From assembly GCA_016721945.1 (NCBI GenBank), contig JADKHC010000043.1, forward strand, positions 1-22,433: a DNA stretch of 22,433 bases. The letters are read 5' to 3'. The notes beneath the pieces were generated by a model. It saw nothing but the letters and a program-made list of their open reading frames with translations, did not search any database and was not told where the DNA came from. This DNA is from Verrucomicrobiota bacterium. GTDB lineage: Bacteria > Verrucomicrobiota > Verrucomicrobiia > Opitutales > Opitutaceae. How positions within the stretch are numbered: position 1 is the first letter of the stretch; every line of letters begins with the position of its first letter. A program made the translations under genes and the position numbers. Below, in pieces: positions 16,150 through 22,433 of the stretch.

Positions 16150-19100
16150 ATGAAAACGCATCAGATGATATCCTTTGTAGCCGGGGTCTTCAGCACCTTG
16201 GCGTCCAAGCCGCGCCCGGTTTTTTTATTGGCGATGGCATTAAGTTGTTTACCCATGGACGCACAGGCGGCGATTGCTCCAACTATCACGCTCCCTCCGC
16301 AGACTCAGGTTGCGACGGAGGGTCAGCGGGCGGACTTCACTGTTATCGCTGCGGGTTCTGATACGCTTCATTATGTCTGGAAACGGGATGGGGATGCGGT
16401 TGGTTCCGACAGCGCGACGCTGACTCTGGCCTCCGTACAAGCCACGGATCAGGGCGAATATATGGTGTCCGTTTCCAACTCAGCGGGGGCTGTGACGAGT
16501 GTGCCGGTCTTCCTGTATACCGAACCAGCTGTTCCCGCTTTTATTAAAAACCGGCTCGATACCCTTAGCGTGGATACACTGGCTGCGAACAATTGGGCTC
16601 CGATCAAAATCCCAGGTTTTCGGCAGCAGGTGATAGATGCGCAGCTCAATGGTGTTGGGCGAGTGTGGCAGAACATCGCGCCGGGATTCGGGAATGTGAT
16701 TTACGATCTGAAAGTGGACGACGGCGTAATCACTCTGATTTTGGATCTGGGCGGGCTCGTGCAGTCGACGGACGGCGGAAAATCGTGGAAGACCGTTTCC
16801 TATCAACTGCCGGGAAATGGAAACTACACGGGGTTTTACTCCTTTGATATTTCCCCGGCTAACCCGCAGCTCATCGTCACGGCCGGCCTTAATCTCTCCC
16901 GTACCACCAGTGGTGGAAAATGGTGGATGGAGCTGCACGAGCTGGCACTGCCTGCGATCAATCTGGCGAAAACTGCGGGAGCAGAGCTTGGCTATCGCAC
17001 GGCGTTTGGCCGGGTGCGTTTCAATTGCGACGGCTCGCGTGTGTTTACCGCGCTCGGCGCGCTGGGCCATGATTTGGAGCAGCGCGATGGTTTGGAGGAC
17101 GAGATGAAGGCCATGTTTGGCCGGAAATATATCTATATCGGAGATGCTGCCGGCGAAAATTTCAAAGCTTACGACCTCGGAACTTTCGCTGGCATCCGGA
17201 GCATCTGCCCGCACCCAACTGATCCCAGCTGTGTATATTTTTCCTACAGCGACGGTGAAATGCATGTGTCCCGTAATGCTTTGGCGGATACTCCCACGTT
17301 CCAAAAGTTGCAGATTCCAGCGGGCTACCAGGTGACTAACATCGATGTCTCGCCGTGGGGCGATGGCAATCTGTTGTTGGTGCTAAAGCCGTTGACTGCG
17401 GGATTATCCCAGAAACTAGTGCTGGCAAAAGATAGCGGCGGAACAGTGCTGACATGCACCGACGTAGCCTTGGTCAACGCAGCTGGGACGCTCCTTAATT
17501 CCAGCTATGCAGTGCCTTATTCGGGTAAATGGAACCCGCGGGTGAAGGATCAGGTGTTTGTAGGCGTGCTTGGCTCACCTTATCTCCTCGCTTCGGACGA
17601 CAACACGAAAACGTTTAGGAAAATAGCTTTCCCGACGTCGCTGGTGCATGGGCTGAGTGGTTTTTATACCAGTCCGCAATGGCTGGCCTTCGACCGCAAA
17701 ACGAGCCTCATGGCCGCCTGGTCCTGCATAGGCGGTTGGTACAGCACCGATCAATTCGCTACCTGGAATGATATGCTGATGACCTACGACGACGGCACGA
17801 AGCTTTTTGGCAACAAGGGTGTGGGCTACGCCGAGTGTGCTGTGAATCTTTTCAATCTGAAAAATGCCGCCTACATGGCGACCAACGATCACGGGCTTTT
17901 TCGCAGTGCGGGCGCCGACCACACGAAGTGGCAGTGCATCTCTGCGAATTCCGGCATGCCGGTTACATCGACTGGTGCCGCCTGGGCCAGTCTCTTTTTC
18001 CCGATGGGCGTTTCTCCAGACGAACGATTCATCTACGCTTTTGCCCGGGGCGCGTATCCGAATAACCCTTACTCGAACAACCAGCTCAAGCTGGTGAAAT
18101 CCATTGATCAGGGCCAAAGCTGGAGCGACGTGACCGCTTTGCTTGGGTTGGGCGATACACTCAGTCTCACAGGCAGTCCCAAGCGTTTTTTATTCAACAC
18201 CGATGCTAGCGTGCAGCTGATCATGTTCGATAAGTCGTTGTACGTTTCCCGAGATTCCGGTGCGACGTTTAGCCTGGCGTCTGTGCCGCTTGGCACGGGG
18301 AGCGGCCCATTCGGGTTTGGTTTTTCCGAACTCGCTTACGACGCTCTGCACAACATCTTCTACGCCGCCGCAAATACAGGACTGGCGCGCAGTCTCGACT
18401 CGGGAGCGACCTGGCAGGTCATAAATGCGATGTACATGCCCGGGATTGGCGTGACTGGAAAGGGCGATCTCGTACTGGGCGCTTATGGCCAGCTCTTTGT
18501 TGTCCCTTACGATAAGATAGAGTCTCTAGTTTCGCAGAATAAATTCACGCTCTACTACCTGCAACCCTACGTGAAAGCCACCGTGGGCGACACGGTGGAA
18601 GAGGTCACCTCGTCCCAAACGCTTTTCAACCGCATCGTTTGCCGGAGTGACACGGTTATCGTCAACATCGGTTACGGAGCCTACAGAGGGAATCGTTCCT
18701 GCGGATCTGGTCCTCTCATTTCGACGGATGGTGCCAAAACCTTTCAGTGGGCCGCCTACAACCTGCCTGTAATGGGTTACTTCGCCGCCGCAATCGGGTC
18801 GGATGATATTTTGTTGGGCTGCCAGGGCGGTGCTTACAGTTGGGCGACCAAATCGGTCGATGCCAATTCGCCCACTGTCCCTAGTAATCTGATCGGCACG
18901 GCGATATCTTCCACGCAGATTAACCTTTCCTGGAAAGCTTCGACGGATGACGTCGCGGTAACAGGATACGAAGTTTACCGAGGGAACACCTTGATCGGAG
19001 TGACGACGAATGCCGAATACTCCGACACGGGGCTCGTTGCTTCAACTTCCTACACGTATTCAGTTTCTGCCTACGACGCTGCGGGCAATGCCTCCGCCAA

Positions 19101-19347
19101 AACCGGCTCAATCCAGATCAGCACCCCGGCGCCTGGCACAAGCTCCAGCTCATCGGGTGGCTCAAGTTCGTCGTCGGGCAGCAGTTCGTCCTCAGGTTCG
19201 ACCTCGTCGTCCTCAAGCAGTTCGAGTGGCTCTGTCCCGGCTGGCACATCCAGCGGCGGTGGCGGCGGTGGAATGCCGCTCATGTTTTTCGCGACGCTCA
19301 GTGCGCTTGCCTTGGCCCGAATCAGGGTCACGCACGGCAATGGTTAG
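16150..19347 (+). CDS. Large secreted protein: Ig-like, Asp-box repeats, FN3, Ser linker, GlyGly-CTERM-like tail
   Basis: From the ATG at 16150 the 1,065-residue protein starts with a signal peptide ending near MDAQA. An alternative in-frame ATG at 16018 adds 44 residues. An Ig-like domain follows (ATEGQRADFTV...LHYVWKRDG...DQGEYMVSVSNSAG). The long middle part carries Asp-box-like motifs, S-x-D-x-G-x-[TS]-[WF]: STDGGKSW, SIDQGQSW, SRDSGATF, SLDSGATW and STDGAKTF. These are typical of sialidase/Vps10-type beta-propellers. A fibronectin type III domain follows (TQINLSWKASTDDVAVTGYE). The end is a ~50-residue Ser-rich linker, six glycines, a hydrophobic helix (MPLMFFATLSALALA) and a short basic tail. 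That end resembles GlyGly-CTERM signals processed by rhombosortase, so surface display is likely. The function could be glycan or protein binding. Catalytic residues of sialidases are not evident. Confidence 0.88.
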   Translation: MKTHQMISFVAGVFSTLASKPRPVFLLAMALSCLPMDAQAAIAPTITLPPQTQVATEGQRADFTVIAAGSDTLHYVWKRDGDAVGSDSATLTLASVQATDQGEYMVSVSNSAGAVTSVPVFLYTEPAVPAFIKNRLDTLSVDTLAANNWAPIKIPGFRQQVIDAQLNGVGRVWQNIAPGFGNVIYDLKVDDGVITLILDLGGLVQSTDGGKSWKTVSYQLPGNGNYTGFYSFDISPANPQLIVTAGLNLSRTTSGGKWWMELHELALPAINLAKTAGAELGYRTAFGRVRFNCDGSRVFTALGALGHDLEQRDGLEDEMKAMFGRKYIYIGDAAGENFKAYDLGTFAGIRSICPHPTDPSCVYFSYSDGEMHVSRNALADTPTFQKLQIPAGYQVTNIDVSPWGDGNLLLVLKPLTAGLSQKLVLAKDSGGTVLTCTDVALVNAAGTLLNSSYAVPYSGKWNPRVKDQVFVGVLGSPYLLASDDNTKTFRKIAFPTSLVHGLSGFYTSPQWLAFDRKTSLMAAWSCIGGWYSTDQFATWNDMLMTYDDGTKLFGNKGVGYAECAVNLFNLKNAAYMATNDHGLFRSAGADHTKWQCISANSGMPVTSTGAAWASLFFPMGVSPDERFIYAFARGAYPNNPYSNNQLKLVKSIDQGQSWSDVTALLGLGDTLSLTGSPKRFLFNTDASVQLIMFDKSLYVSRDSGATFSLASVPLGTGSGPFGFGFSELAYDALHNIFYAAANTGLARSLDSGATWQVINAMYMPGIGVTGKGDLVLGAYGQLFVVPYDKIESLVSQNKFTLYYLQPYVKATVGDTVEEVTSSQTLFNRIVCRSDTVIVNIGYGAYRGNRSCGSGPLISTDGAKTFQWAAYNLPVMGYFAAAIGSDDILLGCQGGAYSWATKSVDANSPTVPSNLIGTAISSTQINLSWKASTDDVAVTGYEVYRGNTLIGVTTNAEYSDTGLVASTSYTYSVSAYDAAGNASAKTGSIQISTPAPGTSSSSSGGSSSSSGSSSSSGSTSSSSSSSSGSVPAGTSSGGGGGGMPLMFFATLSALALARIRVTHGNG

Positions 19348-19438
19348 GCCGACTGTCGTTATTGGGTTGGAGACGATTTCGAATCTGGAACTCAGGAGCG
19401 CTGGAAACGAACCAGATAAACCTTAATTCCGTAGTTGA

Positions 19439-19576
19439 AACCGCTAATTATCGCTAATTGGCGCTAAATCAGAGACATCGATAAAAACACCTTTTCACCT
19501 GTCAGGTGAACTCAGTTGCTACGTAGACCGGTGGCTAACCTCCGAAATTAGCGGCGATTAGCGATAATTAGCGGTT
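19439..19576. repeat. 138-bp element with 29-nt terminal inverted repeats
   Basis: The left arm at 19439-19467 (aaccgctaattatcgctaat...) and the right arm at 19548-19576 are inverted copies with two mismatches. Each arm contains three phased 'cgctaa' units about 10 nt apart. The loop holds a further palindrome, ttcacctg-t-caggtgaa (19494-19510). It could be a non-autonomous MITE-like or REP-like repeat, or a large hairpin at the 3' end of the surface-protein mRNA. I cannot count genomic copies from here. Confidence 0.7.
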
Positions 19577-19619
19577 AAACAACTGCTGTTCTTAGGATAA
19601 AACAAACCAGCTTGGCCGA

Positions 19620-19756
19620 AACGATGCAGTAGAGGGTGGAGCCCGTTGTCTCTAACGGGCTGGTTTGGATCGGCTTCGATCAAGCCCGATGTGGACATCG
19701 GGCTCCACCTCCTGCACTTCGCTCCTCGCTGGTGATTATGCTTCAACTGCATCGTT
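19620..19756. repeat. Composite of paired hairpins inside nested inverted repeats
   Basis: The outermost arms are aacgatgcagt (19620-19630) and actgcatcgtt (19746-19756), both perfect. Inside them, ggtggagcccg (19635-19645) matches cgggctccacc (19699-19709). Each half also forms its own hairpin: agcccgtt/aacgggct (19640-19661) and agcccgatgt/acatcgggct (19683-19704). The two hairpins look like degenerate copies of one 'agcccg...cgggct' unit, a pattern of dispersed extragenic repeats. Confidence 0.65.
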
Positions 19757-19855
19757 ACGGTTTAGAGCAACAACGATGCCCAGCGGTCGCGTACCTCGAA
19801 CGGCTACAGTTCAACTGAAACCGCTACAGCCGCTGGCCGTGTCCTTCGAGGAACT

Positions 19856-19902
19856 GGAAAATGAAACAGGCAGGTCCGCAGCGGTGCTGCAGGCCTGCCT
19901 GT
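19856..19902 (-). terminator. Rho-independent terminator of xylA
   Basis: On the minus strand, 37 bp after the xylA stop, a 9-bp GC-rich stem (acaggcagg/cctgcctgt, at 19866-19874 and 19894-19902) encloses a second stem (gcagc/gctgc). It is followed by ttcatttt. The strong stem, its distance and the T-rich tail fit intrinsic termination of xylA. Confidence 0.8.
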
Positions 19903-19938
19903 GAAATCTTTATCCACTAACCGTGGACTAGACCTAAA

Positions 19939-21261
19939 TCAGCAGAGATACGTGTTGAGGAGATTCTCCAGGTATTCCTGTTTGCCACTGCGGAGCTTCG
20001 GCTCGCCGAGATTGGTGAGTACGAGCTGCTCGAGCTCTTTGAAGCCGATCTTGCGCTGTTCGATGTCTTTTCCGTAACCGGAATCGTAGCTCGAATAACG
20101 GTCAGCGACGAACTTCTCGAACTTGCCTTCGGCGAGGATGCGGCGCGCGATCTTGAATGCCGCGGCGTAGCTGTCCATGCCGCCGATGTGCGCGTGGAAG
20201 AGATCTTCCGCGTCGACCGAGGGACGGCGCAGCTTGGCGTCGAAGTTGAGACCGCCGGTGCCGAGACCGCCACCACGAAGGATGGAGACCATGGCGAGCG
20301 TGAGTTCCTTAACATCGGTGTTGAACTGGTCAGTGTCCCAGCCAACGAGGAGATCGCCGGTGTTGGCGTCGATCGAGCCGAGCATGCCGGCAGCGGCTGC
20401 AACCTCGATCTCGTGCTGGAAGGTGTGGCCAGCCAGCGTCGCGTGGTTGGTTTCGATGTTGAACTTGAAATATTTGTCCAGGCCGTAGGTACGGAGGAAA
20501 CCGATGCAGGTCGCACAGTCGAAGTCGTACTGGTGCTTGGTGGGTTCCTTCGGTTTCGGTTCGATGAGGAACTGGCCCTTGAAGCCGATGGACTTTGCGT
20601 AGTCGACCGCCATGTGCATGAACGCCGCTAGATGGTCCTGCTCACGCTTGAGGTTGGTGTTGAGCATCGTCTCGTAACCTTCGCGACCGCCCCAGAAGAC
20701 GTAGTTTTCGCCGCCGAGTTCGAGCGTGGCATCCATGGCCTTCTTCACCTGAGCTGCGGAGTAGGCGAAGACGTGGGCGTCAGGATTGGTCGAAGCACCG
20801 CACATGAAGCGTGGGTTCGAGAAGAGGTTTGCTGTGCCCCAGAGGAGCTTAACGCCGGTCGCTTTTTGGAGCTCTTTGGCGTGGGCGACGATGGCGTCGA
20901 GATTCTTGTTCGACTCGGCGAGCGTGGCACCCTCAGGAGCGATGTCGCGGTCATGGAAGCACCAGAACGGAGATTCGATCTTGGTGAAAAATTCGAACGC
21001 TGCATCCATGCGCTTCTTGGCGATGGAGACGACGTCTGTGCCCTGTTCCCATGGGCGGACGATTGTGCCGGGGCCGAACGGATCGGAACCGACGCCGCGG
21101 AAGGCGTGCCAGTAGGCGATGGAGAAGCGCATGTGCTCCTTCATCGTTTTGCCGTCGATCACCTCAGCGGGATTATAGTGGCGGAAAGCCAGAGCTTTTT
21201 CGGTACGGGGGCCTTCGTAAGCGATGGTCCCGATGTTTTGGAAAAACGTTTCTTTAGACAT
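19939..21261 (-). CDS. xylA: Xylose isomerase
   Basis: XylA interconverts D-xylose and D-xylulose in the cytoplasm with two divalent metal ions. The 440-residue length is that of class II enzymes. The catalytic His lies in FHDRDIAPEG (H103, with D106). GGREGYE (191-197) and EPKPKEPTKHQYDFD (from E234, with K236) are the family signatures, and NIETNHATLAGH and SIDANTGDLLVGWDTDQF supply further metal ligands. The start at 21261 agrees with the family N-terminus (FFQNIGTIAYEGP). A hairpin terminator follows the stop. It is divergent from xylB with a 194-bp shared promoter region, the usual pairing for xylose use. No xylose transporter or XylR regulator is visible in the window. Confidence 0.97.
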   Translation of the reverse strand: MSKETFFQNIGTIAYEGPRTEKALAFRHYNPAEVIDGKTMKEHMRFSIAYWHAFRGVGSDPFGPGTIVRPWEQGTDVVSIAKKRMDAAFEFFTKIESPFWCFHDRDIAPEGATLAESNKNLDAIVAHAKELQKATGVKLLWGTANLFSNPRFMCGASTNPDAHVFAYSAAQVKKAMDATLELGGENYVFWGGREGYETMLNTNLKREQDHLAAFMHMAVDYAKSIGFKGQFLIEPKPKEPTKHQYDFDCATCIGFLRTYGLDKYFKFNIETNHATLAGHTFQHEIEVAAAAGMLGSIDANTGDLLVGWDTDQFNTDVKELTLAMVSILRGGGLGTGGLNFDAKLRRPSVDAEDLFHAHIGGMDSYAAAFKIARRILAEGKFEKFVADRYSSYDSGYGKDIEQRKIGFKELEQLVLTNLGEPKLRSGKQEYLENLLNTYLC

Positions 21262-21455
21262 ATTCGGATGGGGGAGGAGTTGTCATAAAGATAGCATTCC
21301 TCGGCCTTGCCAACTATCGAATTCTTGCTTTTTATATTTTGATTTTTAACACACGCGTTGCCTGCGCATTTTTCACCGTCAGTCTCTTGCCTGTGTCGGC
21401 CCGCGCGACGCTTTTCCCCAACCCCTCTTCGACTACTCTTTAAAACCTGTTCAAT
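21262..21455. promoter_or_regulatory. Shared divergent promoter region of xylA and xylB
   Basis: This 194-bp gap must carry both promoters. An AT-rich core (about 21325-21350) is present. Toward xylA, a TTGGCA and a TATCTT-like hexamer occur but with short spacing. A direct repeat, ttgcctg[ct]g, appears at 21358-21366 and 21387-21395 and could be a regulator site. No clear Shine-Dalgarno precedes either gene. None of these is strong. Confidence 0.35.
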
Positions 21456-22433
21456 ATGAGTCTATTCATCGGCATTGATTGTGGAACCCAAGGCACCAAG
21501 GGTATTATCCTTGATTGCGAAACTGGCGAGACGCTCGCCACCGCCCGTGCTTCGCACAGCATGATCGCTGGCTTGCCCGCTGGTCATTCGGAGCAAAATC
21601 CGTCGGATTGGACGGATGCACTGGAGCAAGTACTCGACGGTTTGCTCGATCAGGTTGATCGCGCCAAAGTGCGCGGTATCGGCATTTCTGGCCAGCAACA
21701 CGGCTTCGTACCGATGGATGCCGCGGGCAAAGTTATCCGTCCGGCCAAGCTGTGGAACGACACCTCGACCGCCGCAGAATGCGCCCTTCTCACCAAGAAG
21801 CTCGGTGGTGAAAAAGCCGTACTACGCAAAACCGGCAATCGTTTCCTGCCCGGTTTCACCGCGCCGAAGATTCTCTGGCTGAAACGCCACGAGCCGAAGA
21901 ATTTCAAACGTCTCGCTCACGTCCTCCTGCCGCACGATTACCTCAACTGGTATCTAACCGGCAACTACACGATGGAATACGGCGACGCGTCAGGCACCGC
22001 GCTGCTCGATGTCCGCAAGCGCACTTGGTGCAAGGAAGCGGTTCGGGCGATCGATTCACGCCTGGAGAAAGCTTTGCCCAAACTCATCGAGGCGCATGAA
22101 GCGGCCGGCTGTATCCGTCCGGAAATCGCGGCGCGCTTTGGCCTCAACACCGATGTGCTCGTGAGCGCAGGCGGCGGCGATAACATGATGGGCGCGATCG
22201 GCACGGGCAATGTTGAGCCCGGTATCGTGAGCGCGAGCTTCGGCACGAGCGGCACGATCTACGCCTGCAGCAACAAGCCCGTGGTCGATCCCGATGGCGA
22301 AATCGCCGCATTCTGCGACTCGACTGGCAACTGGCTGCCCCTGCTTTGCACGATGAACGTTACCACGGCGACCGAGATGATGCGCGCCTTGTTCGGCCGC
22401 GATCTGCGCCAGTACGACTCGGACGTGCTGGCC
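21456..22433 (+). CDS. xylB: Xylulokinase (partial, cut by window end)
   Basis: XylB phosphorylates D-xylulose with ATP to D-xylulose 5-phosphate, feeding the pentose phosphate pathway. The window holds the first 326 residues of a protein usually ~490-500 long. The FGGY-kinase features are clear: phosphate-binding FIGIDCGTQGTKG (residues 4-16), GISGQQHGFVPMD, LWNDTSTAAEC, TGNRFLPGFTAPKILWLKRH, LPHDYLNWYLTGNY, and the catalytic-base region SAGGGDNMMGAIGTG. The TGN..LPGFTAPK block is typical of xylulokinase rather than glycerol kinase. It is divergent from xylA. The reading frame is open to the last base. Confidence 0.95.
   Translation, partial: MSLFIGIDCGTQGTKGIILDCETGETLATARASHSMIAGLPAGHSEQNPSDWTDALEQVLDGLLDQVDRAKVRGIGISGQQHGFVPMDAAGKVIRPAKLWNDTSTAAECALLTKKLGGEKAVLRKTGNRFLPGFTAPKILWLKRHEPKNFKRLAHVLLPHDYLNWYLTGNYTMEYGDASGTALLDVRKRTWCKEAVRAIDSRLEKALPKLIEAHEAAGCIRPEIAARFGLNTDVLVSAGGGDNMMGAIGTGNVEPGIVSASFGTSGTIYACSNKPVVDPDGEIAAFCDSTGNWLPLLCTMNVTTATEMMRALFGRDLRQYDSDVLA

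Larger units (their letters stand above)
19348..19938. other. Non-coding region rich in nested inverted repeats
   Basis: This 591-bp gap between the surface-protein gene and xylA has no credible gene. It holds a 138-bp element with 29-nt terminal inverted repeats, a composite of two related hairpins enclosed by longer-range inverted repeats, and the xylA terminator. Short open frames here, such as 19558-19752 on the minus strand, run straight through the palindromes and look accidental. Confidence 0.8.

Noticed and set aside
16480..17304. A 274-codon minus-strand open frame
   Set aside because: It overlaps the surface-protein gene fully. The plus strand shows Ig-like and Asp-box motifs here, and the minus frame shows none.
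19130..19262. Serine-codon repeat resembling a short tandem repeat or CRISPR-like array
   Set aside because: The codons for Ser vary (agc, tcg, tca, tcc, agt) with no fixed unit or spacers. It is the Ser-rich linker of the surface protein.
19558..19904. Small open frames on both strands in the intergenic repeats
   Set aside because: They run through palindromes and the xylA terminator, have no family resemblance and lack plausible starts.
20632..21288. A 218-codon open frame on the plus strand
   Set aside because: It is antisense to xylA, a complete and well-conserved gene. Val/Glu/Gly-rich shadow text of this type is typical of the complementary strand of GC-rich genes.

Overview
The window looks like chromosomal DNA of a GC-rich Gram-negative bacterium, most likely a verrucomicrobium of the Opitutaceae type. 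This is inferred from gene content: a verrucomicrobial-style Ig-like/Asp-box/FN3 surface protein with a Gly-rich C-terminal sorting tail, a DUF3160 protein, a GbsR-type regulator, and mostly weak or absent Shine-Dalgarno sequences. I saw no tRNA, rRNA, CRISPR array, transposase or phage gene.

Positions 1 to about 4,670 (all minus strand) hold glnD, the PII uridylyltransferase/uridylyl-removing enzyme, followed downstream by a two-GAF sensor histidine kinase. A scrap of a third gene, possibly rsgA, sits at the very edge. Both main genes are recognisable along their full length, but the frame is broken many times, often in catalytic motifs. Protein-level conservation between the breaks is high. 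Dense indel sequencing or assembly errors explain this better than old gene decay, although decay cannot be excluded.

Positions 4,861-7,148 encode a secreted DUF3160 protein with one frameshift in an A-run. Positions 7,281-10,046 encode valyl-tRNA synthetase (valS). Directly after it comes a 1.64 kb minus-strand module, a GbsR/MarR regulator plus an NAD(P)-binding SDR protein. It is followed by a second, diverged copy of the last 233 bp of valS. Eleven of the 14 sense-codon differences between the copies are synonymous. This layout suggests that a segment carrying a foreign valS 3' end integrated here, and it is the most interesting feature of the window.

Positions 12,111-14,125 encode PAPS reductase (cysH), with a perfect 20-bp palindrome just upstream, and a U32-family protein. 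On the minus strand, 15,863-14,150 encodes a RibD/DHFR-like reductase, a small membrane protein that overlaps it by ATGA, and a homocysteine S-methyltransferase. CysH and the methyltransferase both belong to sulfur and methionine metabolism, but they are on opposite strands.

Positions 16,150-19,347 encode a large secreted protein (Ig-like domain, Asp-box repeats, FN3, Ser linker, GlyGly-CTERM-like tail). The next 590 bp are non-coding and packed with nested inverted repeats. Positions 19,939-22,433 carry divergent xylA (minus, with a good terminator) and xylB (plus, cut by the window end), which together take D-xylose to D-xylulose 5-phosphate.
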